Part shown: positions 37,467 to 47,573 of the stretch, in pieces
Position numbering within the stretch: position 1 is the stretch's first letter
How the letters are laid out: every line of letters starts with the position of its first letter
Assembly: GCF_014836595.1 (NCBI RefSeq)
Contig: NZ_JACSQO010000001.1
Coordinates: forward strand, 186,001 to 250,000
DNA from: Psychrobacillus faecigallinarum
Lineage (GTDB): Bacteria; Bacillota; Bacilli; Bacillales_A; Planococcaceae
Direction of reading: 5' to 3'
DNA: 64,000 bases
The notes under the pieces: model-generated
Told to the model about the DNA's origin: nothing
What the model saw: the letters and a program-made list of their open reading frames with translations, nothing else
The model's database searches: none
Made by a program: the position numbers and the translations under genes

Positions 37467-37814
37467 TTAGCGACGCTCTTTAATACGAGCAGCTTTACCG
37501 CGTAGTTCACGTAGGTAGTACAATTTAGCACGACGAACTTTACCACGACGAATAACTTCTAAGTTTGCAATTTTTGGTGTGTGTACTGGGAAAGTACGTT
37601 CTACACCAACACCGGAAGAGATTTTACGAACTGTAAAAGTTTCGCTAATTCCGCCTCCACGACGTTTGATTACAACACCTTCGTACATTTGGATACGTTC
37701 GCGAGTTCCCTCAACAACCTTAACGTGTACTCGTACTGTGTCACCAGGACGGAAAGTTGGAAGATCCGTACGTAATTGTTCTTTTGTGATTTCTGAAATA
37801 ATGTTTTGCATCAT
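37467..37814 (-). CDS. rplS: Ribosomal protein L19
   Basis: 115 residues, typical. The L19 pattern [48 protein letters not shown] and the C-terminal [19 protein letters not shown] end are clear. L19 lies at the 30S-50S interface. Two successive ATGs follow AGGAGAG; homologues favour the second. It follows trmD after 125 bases that hold a promoter and a probable leader RNA, and it is followed by a terminator, so rplS can be transcribed alone. Confidence 0.98.
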   Translation of the reverse strand: MMQNIISEITKEQLRTDLPTFRPGDTVRVHVKVVEGTRERIQMYEGVVIKRRGGGISETFTVRKISSGVGVERTFPVHTPKIANLEVIRRGKVRRAKLYYLRELRGKAARIKERR

Positions 37815-37819
37815 TTTCT

Positions 37820-37897
37820 CTCCTTATATAGAATGCTCTTACACACATTACCTGTTGCAGCGGAACACCCAAAATCAGTACTTTACATAAAAGCACA
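37820..37897 (-). ncRNA. Probable L19 leader (ribosomal-protein autoregulatory element)
   Basis: The rplS 5' untranslated region, starting near 37897. Two small stems are visible: 37878-37896 (seven pairs with one G-U, five-base loop) right at the expected 5' end, and 37832-37849 (five pairs) just before the ribosome-binding site, with TTCCGCTGCAACAGG in between. This layout resembles the known L19 leader of Bacillales, which responds to ribosomal protein. I cannot run a covariance model, so the call is tentative. Confidence 0.45.
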
Positions 37898-37903
37898 TAG
37901 TAA

Positions 37904-37932
37904 AATATATCATACCTACTAGCAATATGCAA
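37904..37932 (-). promoter_or_regulatory. Promoter of rplS
   Basis: -35 TTGCAT (37927-37932), 17-base spacer ending in TGA (extended -10), -10 TATATT (37904-37909). It starts only about eight bases after the trmD stop and gives rplS an independent transcript. Confidence 0.7.
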
Positions 37933-37939
37933 TCATAAT

Positions 37940-38674
37940 TTATAACCCTTTGATAGATTGAAGCATTTGTTTTTCTGCTTCAGTTAAATCAGCATTCTCT
38001 AGTAGATCATTTCTTCTATCGAACGTCCGTTTTAAGGACTGATCTCTTCTCCATTTATCTATAGCAGCATGATTACCTGACAATAAAACATCAGGTACCT
38101 TATATCCACGATATTCTACTGGACGTGTATAATGAGGATGCTCAAGAAGTCCGGTCGAGAAAGAGTCCTGTTCATGAGATGCAGCCTTACCGAGAACATT
38201 TGGCAGTAATCTCACAACGCTATCCACTACTGTCATTGCTGCTAATTCTCCACCTGTCAAAACAAAATCGCCAATCGAAATTTCGTCTGTCACTAAATGC
38301 TCTCTGATACGCTCATCATATCCTTCATAATGACCGCATATAAAAACAAGCTCCTCTTCCTTCGCTAATTCCTCTGCTTTTTGCTGGTTAAAACGCTCTC
38401 CTTGGGGACATAGCAATATAATTCTTCTTTTCCCATTAGTACTTGGAGGAAGAGCTTCTACTGCATTAAAAATAGGCTCTGGCTTTAATACCATACCTGC
38501 TCCACCACCATAAGGATAATCATCCACCTGATGATGTTTGTTTCCTGAATACTCTCTGAAATTTACTACATCAATAGATACTTCATTCTTCTCTTGCGCT
38601 TTTTTCAAAATAGATGAGTTAAATACACCTGTAAACATTTCTGGAAATAGCGAAAGAATATGAATTTTCATCAT
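37940..38674 (-). CDS. trmD: tRNA (guanine-37-N1)-methyltransferase
   Basis: 244 residues. SPOUT-family methyltransferase with [14 protein letters not shown] at the start, [24 protein letters not shown], and the knot segment [20 protein letters not shown]. It methylates G37 next to the anticodon with S-adenosylmethionine, which prevents frameshifting. The start overlaps the rimM stop by four bases. The order rpsP-(khpA)-rimM-trmD-rplS is the conserved bacterial block. Confidence 0.98.
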   Translation of the reverse strand: MMKIHILSLFPEMFTGVFNSSILKKAQEKNEVSIDVVNFREYSGNKHHQVDDYPYGGGAGMVLKPEPIFNAVEALPPSTNGKRRIILLCPQGERFNQQKAEELAKEEELVFICGHYEGYDERIREHLVTDEISIGDFVLTGGELAAMTVVDSVVRLLPNVLGKAASHEQDSFSTGLLEHPHYTRPVEYRGYKVPDVLLSGNHAAIDKWRRDQSLKRTFDRRNDLLENADLTEAEKQMLQSIKGL

Positions 38675-39186
38675 GATAATAAACCTTCTAGCACTTCAAT
38701 CGTGATTTCCTTCTTGTCCACATCTATTTTCTTCACTACATCCTCAATGTAAGGGATGTAGTGCGCCTTTCCTTTAGAAGGTTGCACTGTCCAAACGTCG
38801 TTCGCACCCGTTTGTAGAATTTCAGTAACTGTTCCGATTGTTTCTCCTTCAGTAGAAATAACTGTACAGTCAATAATTTCGTGGTAGTAATATTCATTTT
38901 CGTCTAACTCTGTCAGATATTTCTCTGATACTTTCAATGTCGCATCACGGAAAGCTTCCACATCCTTAAGCAATGTATAACCTTCAAAAGTTAGCAAATC
39001 AAAGTTTTTATGCTTTCTGTGACTTGTAATCTTTACGATAATCGGCTTAGAGCCATCTGTCTTAAAAAGTCCAAGTTCATTTCCTACCTGATAACGCTCG
39101 TCCGGAAAGTCTGTAGTAGAAATGACACGTACCTCTCCCCAAATCCCATGGGTATTGACGATTTTTCCAACATTGTACCATTCCAT
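38671..39186 (-). CDS. rimM: RimM, 16S rRNA processing/30S assembly factor
   Basis: 171 residues. It has the N-terminal beta-barrel ([21 protein letters not shown]) and the C-terminal PRC-barrel domain with [11 protein letters not shown] and GANDVWTV. RimM binds S19 and helps maturation of the 30S head. AGGAGG lies 11 bases before the ATG, rather far. A terminator-like hairpin stands just upstream, so some transcription from rpsP-khpA may end before it. Confidence 0.96.
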   Translation of the reverse strand: MEWYNVGKIVNTHGIWGEVRVISTTDFPDERYQVGNELGLFKTDGSKPIIVKITSHRKHKNFDLLTFEGYTLLKDVEAFRDATLKVSEKYLTELDENEYYYHEIIDCTVISTEGETIGTVTEILQTGANDVWTVQPSKGKAHYIPYIEDVVKKIDVDKKEITIEVLEGLLS

Positions 39187-39212
39187 ATAATATATTTCCT
39201 CCTATCAAAAAA

Positions 39213-39233
39213 GGAAGAACAAATTGTTCTCCC
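39213..39233 (-). terminator. Terminator or attenuator between khpA and rimM
   Basis: Nine-pair stem GGGAGAACA/TGTTCTTCC (one G-U) with only a three-base loop, followed on the transcribed strand by TTTTTTG. The T-run continues into the ribosome-binding site of rimM. It may lower rimM-trmD expression relative to rpsP-khpA. Confidence 0.65.
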
Positions 39234-39304
39234 TCTTCTTAATATTACATTTACCTAAAGCAAAATATATTCGCTAGTGGTATTAGCTTCATTATAAAAT
39301 GAAG

Positions 39305-39535
39305 TTAATCTAATATGTCGACATATGTTTTCTTTTGGTGACTGCCTGCTGCTGAGTAAACAATAGTACGAATAGATTTAGCTACTCTTCCTTGTTTGCC
39401 AATTACTTTTCCCATATCTTCAGGATGTACAGAAAGTTTGTAAACTATACGGTTTGCACTTTCTTCCTTTTCCACCTGAACTTTGTCCGGATAATCAACT
39501 AATGGTTTAACGATTGCTTCGATCAGCTGCTTCAC
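39305..39535 (-). CDS. khpA: KhpA, KH-domain RNA-binding protein
   Basis: 76 residues, the YlqC family. A single type-II KH domain with the RNA-contact loop GKVIGKQGRVAKSIRTIV. In Firmicutes KhpA partners with KhpB/Jag and affects small-RNA regulation and cell division. The start is GTG (MKQLIEAIVKP) after GGAGGGG. It lies 14 bases after rpsP, the standard place. The neighbour ylqD, present in B. subtilis, is missing here. Confidence 0.95.
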   Translation of the reverse strand: MKQLIEAIVKPLVDYPDKVQVEKEESANRIVYKLSVHPEDMGKVIGKQGRVAKSIRTIVYSAAGSHQKKTYVDILD

Positions 39536-39549
39536 AATGTCCCCTCCGA

Positions 39550-39888
<339 letters not shown>

Positions 39889-39925
39889 GTGTTTTTTCTT
39901 AACACCTTATTTTTTTCTAGGAAAT

Positions 39926-41281
39926 TTACTTGAAAAGAGAGTCAAAACCAGGCATTTTCATCTTTTTCTTTCCTTTTTGTTGCATATTAGTCATTTGCTT
40001 CATCATTTTTTTCATGTCTTCAAATTGCTTCAAAAGTCTGTTAATATCTTGAATTGTTGTTCCAGACCCTTTAGCAATTCTTTTCTTTCTTGGTCCATTA
40101 ATAATCTCAGGATTCGTCTTCTCTTGCGTAGTCATAGAGTATATAATCGCTTCTACACGATCCATTTGCTTCTCATCGACCTTTGCATTTTCCAACCCTT
40201 TAATTTTATTTGCTCCTGGAAGCATTTTTAAAATTTCATCTAGTGGACCCATTTGTTTAACTTGGCTAAGCTGCTCTAAAAAGTCATCGAATGTAAAAGA
40301 CTGCGTACGGAATTTTTCTTCCAATTCCTTCGCCTTTTCTTCATCCACATTCGCTTGTGCTTTTTCAATTAGAGACATCATATCGCCCATGCCTAAAATC
40401 CGAGAAGCCATGCGCTCTGGATGGAACGGCTCCAGAGCATCCATTTTTTCTCCCATTCCGACGAATTTAATCGGTTTTTGAGTGATTGAACGTATGGAAA
40501 GAGCTGCTCCGCCTCGAGTATCCCCATCTAACTTTGTAAGAACTACCCCAGTTATTCCAATCGATTCATTGAAATTATTAGCTACATTGACTGCATCCTG
40601 CCCTGTCATTGCATCTACTACTAAGAATACTTCATCTGGTTCTTTTAAGGCGCGAATATCTTTAAGCTCTTGCATTAAAGTCTCATCAATATGAAGGCGA
40701 CCAGCCGTATCGACGATCACAACGTCATAATGCTCCTCTTTTGCATGCTCCAGACCCTTTTTAACTATTTCTACTGGTGAAATATCAGTACCAAGTTGAA
40801 AAACAGGTAAAGAAAGCTGTTTTCCAATTGTTTCAAGCTGCTTAACAGCAGCAGGACGATAAATATCCGCAGCAATCAATAAAGGTTTTTTATTGTATTT
40901 TTTACGAAGTACGTTGGCTAGCTTACCTGTAGTAGTTGTTTTACCGGCACCTTGAAGCCCCACCATCATAATCACAGTTGGTGGTCTAGAAGAGAAAGCT
41001 ATTTGACTTTGTTCTCCACCCATCAACTGGGTCAATTCGTCTTTTACAATTTTAATGACCTGTTGACCTGGAGTTAGACTTTTCATAACCTCTTGACCAA
41101 CAGCTCGTTCTGAAACATTTTTGACGAACTCTTTTACTACCTTTAAGTTAACGTCCGCTTCCAATAACGCATAGCGAACCTCACGCATCATCTCTTTGAC
41201 ATCAGCCTCAGAAATTTTGCCTTTTCCTTTGATTTTCTGAATCGTCCCTTGAAGACGCTCAGCTAATCCTTCAAATGCCAT
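39926..41281 (-). CDS. ffh: Ffh, signal recognition particle protein (SRP54)
   Basis: 451 residues. N domain (about 1-90), GTPase G domain with P-loop GLQGAGKT (about 108-115), TAGRLHID and TKLDGDTRGGAA, and a methionine-rich M domain (about 300-451) that binds signal sequences and SRP RNA (MTNMQQKGKKKMKMPGF end). It delivers nascent membrane proteins to FtsY. It follows ylxM by 13 bases. FtsY is encoded just upstream, so both SRP GTPases are together. Confidence 0.98.
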   Translation of the reverse strand: MAFEGLAERLQGTIQKIKGKGKISEADVKEMMREVRYALLEADVNLKVVKEFVKNVSERAVGQEVMKSLTPGQQVIKIVKDELTQLMGGEQSQIAFSSRPPTVIMMVGLQGAGKTTTTGKLANVLRKKYNKKPLLIAADIYRPAAVKQLETIGKQLSLPVFQLGTDISPVEIVKKGLEHAKEEHYDVVIVDTAGRLHIDETLMQELKDIRALKEPDEVFLVVDAMTGQDAVNVANNFNESIGITGVVLTKLDGDTRGGAALSIRSITQKPIKFVGMGEKMDALEPFHPERMASRILGMGDMMSLIEKAQANVDEEKAKELEEKFRTQSFTFDDFLEQLSQVKQMGPLDEILKMLPGANKIKGLENAKVDEKQMDRVEAIIYSMTTQEKTNPEIINGPRKKRIAKGSGTTIQDINRLLKQFEDMKKMMKQMTNMQQKGKKKMKMPGFDSLFK

Positions 41282-41294
41282 GCAAGCTCGCCTC

Positions 41295-41621
41295 CTAATC
41301 CCATTCTTTTAATTGCTCAATGAGTTGAGTCAGTTCTACTGATGATTTATCTTTTGCTATTTGTAAAAGCTGTTTAATGGTTTCTTGTCGTTTTTCAAAC
41401 TTAGATAGAAGATTTAATTTATCTTCATATTCTTCTAACATTGCTTCAGTGCGACGAATATTATCATAAACAGCCTGTCTAGAGATATTATATTCTTCTG
41501 CAATCTCTCCAAGTGATAAATCATCTAAATAATAAAGCTGCATATAGCTTCGTTGTTTATCTGTCAATAAAGCCTGGTAAAAATCGAAGAGAAAATTCAT
41601 GCGAGTTGTTTTTTCAATCAT
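41295..41621 (-). CDS. ylxM: YlxM, SRP-associated helix-turn-helix protein
   Basis: 108 residues from the ATG at 41621, seven bases after AAGGAGA; an ATG two codons upstream sits too close to that site. It is an all-helical sigma-70 region 4-like helix-turn-helix: [21 protein letters not shown] then [19 protein letters not shown]. YlxM is encoded next to ffh in most Firmicutes and binds the SRP in streptococci. It has its own promoter at 41660-41688. Confidence 0.93.
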   Translation of the reverse strand: MIEKTTRMNFLFDFYQALLTDKQRSYMQLYYLDDLSLGEIAEEYNISRQAVYDNIRRTEAMLEEYEDKLNLLSKFEKRQETIKQLLQIAKDKSSVELTQLIEQLKEWD

Positions 41622-41659
41622 GCCCATCTCTCCTTACCATGTGTAATGGTTCATCTTAT

Positions 41660-41688
41660 AGTTTATAAACAGAGTCTTTAACTGTCAA
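41660..41688 (-). promoter_or_regulatory. Promoter of ylxM-ffh
   Basis: -35 TTGACA (41683-41688, perfect), 17-base spacer, -10 TAAACT (41660-41665), starting seven bases after the ftsY stop. No terminator separates ftsY from ylxM, so this adds to read-through transcription. Confidence 0.7.
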
Positions 41689-41694
41689 GTAAAA

Positions 41695-42714
41695 TTACTT
41701 GTCTTCTGTTGTTTCTTCTAACTCTAAGCCTTCTGCAAATAATCCATATACGTATTTCTCTGCATCAAAAGGCTGAAGGTCATCCATTTGCTCTCCCAGA
41801 CCAACAAATTTAACTGGAATATGCAGTTTGTTACGAATGGCAAGTACTATACCGCCCTTAGCCGTGCCGTCAAGCTTTGTTAAAACAATTCCGGTAACAT
41901 TTGTTGCTTCCTTGAAAGTTTGAGCTTGAACAAGCGCATTTTGACCTGTAGTGGCATCTAGAGCTAATAATACCTCATGAGGGGCATTTGGTACTTCTCT
42001 TGAAATGACACGATGGATCTTTTCTAATTCATTCATTAAATTGACCTTATTTTGTAGGCGACCAGCAGTGTCACAAATCAAGACATCCGCCTTTCTTGTC
42101 TTTGCAGCTCGAATTGCATCATACATAACAGCAGCAGGGTCCGATCCTTCCGCCTGCTTAATAACCTCAACTCCTACACGATCTCCCCATACCTGAAGCT
42201 GATCGATTGCGCCCGCACGGAATGTATCTCCAGCAGCAAGCATAACTTTCTTGCCATCATTATTTAATCGATGTGCAAGCTTGCCAATGGTCGTAGTTTT
42301 TCCTACTCCATTTACTCCTACAAAAAGAATAACAGTCAACCCATCTTCTTCTAGCTGAAGCTCTGTTAAATCTTTATCTCCAGCTTCATAAATTTCTACC
42401 AATTTTTCTGAAATAACCGATTGAATACCAGCTGTATCCTTGATGTTTTTTCGTTGAACTTCAAAGCGGAGTTTGTCCATTAACTCCACTACTGTTTCAA
42501 ATCCAACATCTGCTTGAAGTAAAATTTCTTCTAATTCCTCAAAGAAATCCTCATCGACCTTACGATACTTTGCTACTAAGTCATTTACTTTAGAAGTAAA
42601 CTGATTTCGTGTTTTCGATAGACCTTCTTTAAATTTATTGGTAATGGAGACTGTTTCTTCCGCCTCTGGTGTAGAACCTAACATCTTTTCTTTCATTTTT
42701 TTAAAAAAGCTCAT
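41695..42714 (-). CDS. ftsY: FtsY, SRP receptor GTPase
   Basis: 339 residues. A short charged N-terminal region replaces the long acidic domain of Gram-negatives, followed by the NG domain: P-loop GVNGVGKT (about 133-140), [19 protein letters not shown] and [10 protein letters not shown]. It receives Ffh-ribosome complexes at the membrane. An AAAGGAG precedes the ATG, and it lies 13 bases after smc. The rnc-smc-ftsY order is conserved in Bacillales. Confidence 0.98.
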   Translation of the reverse strand: MSFFKKMKEKMLGSTPEAEETVSITNKFKEGLSKTRNQFTSKVNDLVAKYRKVDEDFFEELEEILLQADVGFETVVELMDKLRFEVQRKNIKDTAGIQSVISEKLVEIYEAGDKDLTELQLEEDGLTVILFVGVNGVGKTTTIGKLAHRLNNDGKKVMLAAGDTFRAGAIDQLQVWGDRVGVEVIKQAEGSDPAAVMYDAIRAAKTRKADVLICDTAGRLQNKVNLMNELEKIHRVISREVPNAPHEVLLALDATTGQNALVQAQTFKEATNVTGIVLTKLDGTAKGGIVLAIRNKLHIPVKFVGLGEQMDDLQPFDAEKYVYGLFAEGLELEETTEDK

Positions 42715-42727
42715 AGTTAAACTCCTT

Positions 42728-45700
42728 TTAAGTTACTAATTCTTCTTCTAATTTTACAGAAACGAGCTTGGATATTCCTGATTCCTGCATAGTGATTCCA
42801 TACAGGACATCCGCTCCCTCCATAGTGCCCTTGCGATGAGTAATAACGATAAACTGCGTATCATGACTAAATTTCTTCAAGTAATCACTATAGCGAGTTA
42901 CATTAGCTTCATCCAGTGCAGCCTCCACCTCATCCAAAATACAGAATGGAACCGGACGTGTGTGCAGGATAGAAAATAATAAGGCAATAGCTGTTAGCGC
43001 ACGCTCTCCACCAGATAAGAGAGAAAGATTTTGGAGCTTTTTGCCTGGTGGCTGCGCCACGATATCTATACCAGTATCAAGCATTGAACTAGGATCCGTT
43101 AACACTAAGTCTGCCTGTCCTCCACCAAATAATTGTCTAAATACCACTTTAAAATTCCTTTGAATTTCATTAAAGGTAGTTTCGAAACGGATGGTCATTT
43201 CTTCATCCATTTCCTTAATGACTTCATGAAGTGTCTCTTGAGCAGAAAGCAAATCTTCCCGTTGTTCAGTCAAGAAAGAATGGCGTTCACTTACTTGTTC
43301 AAATTCTTGTATAGACCCTAAGTTAATAGGACCTAACTCTTCAATAGAACGCTTTAACAATTTGACCTTTTTACGAGCAAGCTCCTCATCCATATTAAAT
43401 GGGTAATCTCGTTTTGCTTCTTCTAAAGTTAATTCATATGTTTCTTCTAGTTGATTTTGAAGCGAGTTAGATTCTACTTCTAGCTTTCCAAGCCTTAATT
43501 CTAATGTACGCTCATCATTGGCGTATATATTTACATGCTGCTGAAGTTGCTTTAGATGATTTTCGGAATCATTAACTTTTTGAGAAAGTACTAGTCTTTT
43601 CTCTTTGTCAGTTTTGATTTGATCAATTAAATAATCTTTTTTCTCTTTAAAGTTTATAATCATTTGACTGATTTCTTCCGGTGACGGTCCAGACTGATCA
43701 TCATTTTCAAACCAGCTAATTTCTTTTTCTAATGTACCGATTTTTTGTGAACAAGTTTGAATCTCTTGTTCCAGTTGTTTCTTTTCTTTGTCCTGCTGAT
43801 TTACTTGTTCATTGACTACAGCAATAGAGGATAAAAGTTCACCAAGCTCATTTTGTACTTGGTCTTTTTCCTGCATCGACTGTTGTTTTAATAATTGCAA
43901 TTGATCAATTGTTTGCTGAATGGAATTTAATGATTCATTAATTTCTGCACTACGTTTAGCTGTTTGTTCTTTTTTGCGGACTAAATCCTCATGTAGGTGA
44001 TTTTTTTCAGTCTGCACCTCGTCAAACTCTAATAATCGATTGGTCAGCCGAGAAATAATTGCCACACATTCTCTGTCTTCTGATAAAAGCTTATGCTCTT
44101 CCTCGCGCAATGCTTCTCCGGATAGACGAGCTTCCTCTAGCTCTATTTTCAGTTGCTGAACCTGTTGCCTTTTAAAGGAAACGGATTTTTCGGCTTGTAG
44201 AACAGATTGTTGTAGCTCCACTAGCTTGTCATTCAATTGTTCTAGCTCAGCTTTTCTAGTAAAGACGGATGACTGCTGCTTCACGGAACCCCCAGTCAAG
44301 GAACCGCCAGCATTTACTACATCTCCATCTAACGTTACAAAACGATATCGATATTGTAATCGGGCTGCCATTTCGTTAGCACCCTTTAGATCAGTCGCTA
44401 TAATGATATTTCCTAGCAGGCTTTCGATAATAATTTTATAATCAGGATTATAATTCACTAGCATATCAGCAGTATTTACAAATGATGGATGCTGTTTAAT
44501 AGGGGCCAATGCTTGCTCCGTTAATTTACGAGACTTCATAACCTGTAATGGAAGGAAGGTAGCTCTTCCCACCCTTTTCTTTTTCAACCACTCAATTGCC
44601 AGTCGAGCATCTTGACTTGTATCTGTAATAATATGTTGCGATTGCTGGCCTATGGCCGTATCAATTGCATTCATATAATCCGATGGAATCTGAATTAGTT
44701 CCGCAACTGCTCCATGAATCCCTTTTAGTTCTTTTTTGTCGCGAGCCATCAGTACTTCCTTAACTCCTTGGAAATATCCGGAAAACTCTGACTCAAGCTC
44801 CTCCAAAGAGTCTTTTCTTGCCTGCATTTGATGCTTCATTTGATAGGCTTTTTGAAGCATTGACTGTTGTTCTTCATAGGAGGCCTCTAATTTATCAGAG
44901 GTTTCTCGTTTAGTTTTAAAGTCTAACACCTTTTGCGCCAAATTCTTTTGACAACTTTCTAGCTGCTTCTCTATCTCTTTTTTTCTATTTGTAAGCTTTT
45001 CGAGCTCTTCTTTAATCTCACGGTAATCCTCTACCATTTTTTCTGAAGAAACTAGTTCAAATTGAAGCTGCTGTTCCATATGCTTCATTTCATTTTTCAT
45101 CGTTGCTTCTTCGTTTAACAAATCAATGTAAGAGCCCTTCAAGTTTTCGATTTCTTCTTCTACTTCGGAGGCCGATTTGCTAAGTACATGGTCTATTTGA
45201 AGTTTCTTTGCTCTTAGTTCTTTTAATAATATTTTTTTCTCAGAACTGGATACTACGTTTTCTTCCAATTGCTTTTCAAATGTTTGCAGCTTGGTCTTTT
45301 CTTCTTCCAAAGCTCTTTTAAGCTGTGATATTTGTTGACTTGCATTCTGTTTTTTCTCGGCAAGTAGCAGTTTTCTTCCCTCTAAACGTTCTAGCTCAGA
45401 GCTTACTTCAAGTAATTCCCCTTGATCTTTATCTAGCTTTTCATCAGTTGTACCAATAATTCTTCTAACAGTAAGAATATCAGCTTCTGCCTCACTAACC
45501 TGCGTTAGAAGAAGCTTCTTCTGTTCGTCTATTTGCTGAAGTTGATTATGTAGCTCTGCACTTTCCTGCTTAAAAAGATTTAAATCATGAGCAATGACCG
45601 CTATTTCAATATCCTTTAGTTCCGTAGACATCTCTAAATAATCAGAAGCCAATGAGGATTGAATTTTCAGAGGTTCCATTCGTCCATCTAGCTCATGAAG

Positions 45701-46282
45701 AATATCGAGCACTCGGTTTAAATTGTCATCGGTTTCGATAAGTTTGAATTCTGCTTTTTTCTTGCGTTGCTTGTATTTTAGAACACCTGCTGTTTCCTCG
45801 AATATCGTTCTTCTGTCCTCTGGACGACTGTTTAATATCTCATCCACTCGTCCCTGAGAAATAATAGAGAACGCTTCTTTTCCAAGTCCTGAATCCATAA
45901 ATAAATCTGTTATATCCTTCAATCTACACTGTTGCTTGTTCAGAAGATATTCACTATCACCAGAACGATAAACTCTTCTTGTTACGCTGATTTCAGCAAA
46001 ATCAAGAGGGACGCGATTATCAGAATTATCTAGTATTAAGGTTACTTCTGCAAAGTTTAATGCCTTTCTAGAATCACTTCCTGCAAAGATTACGTCTTCC
46101 ATCTTTGCTCCACGTAGCGACTTTGCAGACTGTTCCCCTAGTACCCATCTGATAGCATCCGTTACATTACTTTTCCCACTACCATTTGGACCTACCACTG
46201 CTGTTACCCCTGGAACGAAATCTATTCCAATTCTGTCAGCAAATGATTTAAATCCAATAATTTCTAATCTCTTAAGGAACAA
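42728..46282 (-). CDS. smc: SMC chromosome-condensation ATPase
   Basis: 1184 residues, full length. Walker A GPNGSGKS is at about 31-38, long heptad-rich arms run at about 165-505 and 680-1010, a hinge domain lies between (about 510-675, GYFQGVKEVLMA…IHGAVAELIQIP), and the C-terminal head carries LSGGERAL (from about 1089) and Walker B FCILDE (about 1113-1118). With ScpA and ScpB it forms condensin and aligns chromosome arms. It starts three bases after rnc, so the two are coupled. Confidence 0.98.
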   Translation of the reverse strand: MFLKRLEIIGFKSFADRIGIDFVPGVTAVVGPNGSGKSNVTDAIRWVLGEQSAKSLRGAKMEDVIFAGSDSRKALNFAEVTLILDNSDNRVPLDFAEISVTRRVYRSGDSEYLLNKQQCRLKDITDLFMDSGLGKEAFSIISQGRVDEILNSRPEDRRTIFEETAGVLKYKQRKKKAEFKLIETDDNLNRVLDILHELDGRMEPLKIQSSLASDYLEMSTELKDIEIAVIAHDLNLFKQESAELHNQLQQIDEQKKLLLTQVSEAEADILTVRRIIGTTDEKLDKDQGELLEVSSELERLEGRKLLLAEKKQNASQQISQLKRALEEEKTKLQTFEKQLEENVVSSSEKKILLKELRAKKLQIDHVLSKSASEVEEEIENLKGSYIDLLNEEATMKNEMKHMEQQLQFELVSSEKMVEDYREIKEELEKLTNRKKEIEKQLESCQKNLAQKVLDFKTKRETSDKLEASYEEQQSMLQKAYQMKHQMQARKDSLEELESEFSGYFQGVKEVLMARDKKELKGIHGAVAELIQIPSDYMNAIDTAIGQQSQHIITDTSQDARLAIEWLKKKRVGRATFLPLQVMKSRKLTEQALAPIKQHPSFVNTADMLVNYNPDYKIIIESLLGNIIIATDLKGANEMAARLQYRYRFVTLDGDVVNAGGSLTGGSVKQQSSVFTRKAELEQLNDKLVELQQSVLQAEKSVSFKRQQVQQLKIELEEARLSGEALREEEHKLLSEDRECVAIISRLTNRLLEFDEVQTEKNHLHEDLVRKKEQTAKRSAEINESLNSIQQTIDQLQLLKQQSMQEKDQVQNELGELLSSIAVVNEQVNQQDKEKKQLEQEIQTCSQKIGTLEKEISWFENDDQSGPSPEEISQMIINFKEKKDYLIDQIKTDKEKRLVLSQKVNDSENHLKQLQQHVNIYANDERTLELRLGKLEVESNSLQNQLEETYELTLEEAKRDYPFNMDEELARKKVKLLKRSIEELGPINLGSIQEFEQVSERHSFLTEQREDLLSAQETLHEVIKEMDEEMTIRFETTFNEIQRNFKVVFRQLFGGGQADLVLTDPSSMLDTGIDIVAQPPGKKLQNLSLLSGGERALTAIALLFSILHTRPVPFCILDEVEAALDEANVTRYSDYLKKFSHDTQFIVITHRKGTMEGADVLYGITMQESGISKLVSVKLEEELVT

Positions 46283-46285
46283 CGA

Positions 46286-47044
46286 TTATTCCTCCTGTTC
46301 TTGATCCTTTATTGCGAGTATCGCCAGTCTGGCAGCTTGCTGCTCTGCCTCTTTCTTAGAACGTCCTATACCGACGCCAAGTTCTTTAGTATTTAAAATA
46401 ACACGTGAAACAAAGGTACGGTTATGTGCCGGACCTTTTTCCTCTACAATTTCATAGCTAAGTGTACCATTGTTTTTTTGTTGAATTACTTCTTGTAGCT
46501 GGCTTTTATAATCCATCACATGCGAAAAAGCACCGACTTCGATTTTAGGAAAGACAATCTTTTCTAGAAAAGAAACGACTACCTCTAATCCCTGATCTAA
46601 ATATAATGCACCGATAAATGCTTCGAACACGTCTGCTAAAAGTGCCGGTCTTTCACGCCCGCCGGTTAATTCTTCTCCTTTACCAAGCAATACATATTTA
46701 CCAAATCCTAATTCATTGGCAAATACAACTAAAGAAGGCTCGCATACAATAGCTGCGCGAAGCTTAGTAAGCTGACCTTCACTCATTACCTCATATTGCT
46801 GAAATAGGTACTGAGAAACCGATAATTCTAATACGGCATCTCCAAGAAACTCTAAGCGTTCGTTATCGGTGAAAAACTTACGTCGATGCTCATTCACATA
46901 GGATGAATGGGTAAAGGCTTGATACAATAATGTCGGATTATTGAATTGGATTTCAAAATGATTTTGAAATTTTTGGAACTGTTGTTTAACGCTTTCTGGG
47001 AACCCCGTTTTTTTAGGGTGGTTGTTTTTTCTATTTACTTTCAT
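46286..47044 (-). CDS. rnc: Ribonuclease III
   Basis: 252 residues. RNase III signature [20 protein letters not shown] with catalytic acids (E and D), a second conserved acid in [17 protein letters not shown], and a C-terminal double-stranded RNA-binding domain (about 175-245). It cuts rRNA precursors, SRP RNA precursor and structured mRNAs. It comes after the acpP terminator, so read-through or a weak local promoter must supply transcription; I see no clear one. Confidence 0.97.
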   Translation of the reverse strand: MKVNRKNNHPKKTGFPESVKQQFQKFQNHFEIQFNNPTLLYQAFTHSSYVNEHRRKFFTDNERLEFLGDAVLELSVSQYLFQQYEVMSEGQLTKLRAAIVCEPSLVVFANELGFGKYVLLGKGEELTGGRERPALLADVFEAFIGALYLDQGLEVVVSFLEKIVFPKIEVGAFSHVMDYKSQLQEVIQQKNNGTLSYEIVEEKGPAHNRTFVSRVILNTKELGVGIGRSKKEAEQQAARLAILAIKDQEQEE

Positions 47045-47118
47045 CCTGATCTGCCTTTCTTACTTAACATCTATCTGTTTAAGTTTACCTGTTTATAAAG
47101 CAATGTGCAAAAAGAAAT

Positions 47119-47156
47119 AGAGACGCTTTTTATTCGGAAGAATAAAAAACGTCTCT
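47119..47156 (-). terminator. Terminator after acpP
   Basis: A 17-position stem with one mismatch (arms 47119-47135 and 47140-47156) and a four-base loop, followed on the transcribed strand by ATTTCTTTTTGC. It ends the fapR-plsX-fabD-fabG-acpP unit before rnc. Confidence 0.8.
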
Positions 47157-47221
47157 GTTGCTATTTAACTTTATCCACCTTCGTATATAGAGCAACTATA
47201 TAAAAATGTGACTATTTAATA

Positions 47222-47458
47222 TTAGCCTTGTTTGCTTTCAATATAGCTAACTGCGCTACCCACAGTTGAAATATTCTCAGCATCTTCATCCGAAATCTCC
47301 ATATCGAACTCATCTTCAAGCTCCATTACTAACTCAACTACATCTAGTGAGTCGGCACCTAAATCATCACGGAAGGATGCTTCTAATTTTACTTCGCTTT
47401 CGTCTACTCCAAGACGATCTACGATAACTTTAGTTACACGTTCTAAAACTGTTGACAC
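47222..47458 (-). CDS. acpP: Acyl carrier protein
   Basis: 78 residues from the GTG at 47458, eight bases after GGGGAGG; an in-frame GTG three codons earlier overlaps that site. The phosphopantetheine attachment serine S37 is in [11 protein letters not shown], and the protein is strongly acidic ([16 protein letters not shown]). It carries growing acyl chains for FabD, FabG and PlsX, encoded just upstream. A 115-base gap separates it from fabG. Confidence 0.97.
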   Translation of the reverse strand: MSTVLERVTKVIVDRLGVDESEVKLEASFRDDLGADSLDVVELVMELEDEFDMEISDEDAENISTVGSAVSYIESKQG

Positions 47459-47573
47459 ATTTGTCACCTCCCCTCAATGATTATACAAAAAACTTCTTGT
47501 CTATGAAAGGCTATTTCACATGAAATATAATACATTCTAAATCAGATAGTGCTTACTTAAGTTCCGTCTGGCA

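Noticed and set aside
39890..39912. Small hairpin after ffh as a terminator
   Set aside because: The eight-pair AT-rich stem has no T-run behind it and overlaps the rpsP -35, so termination is not convincing.
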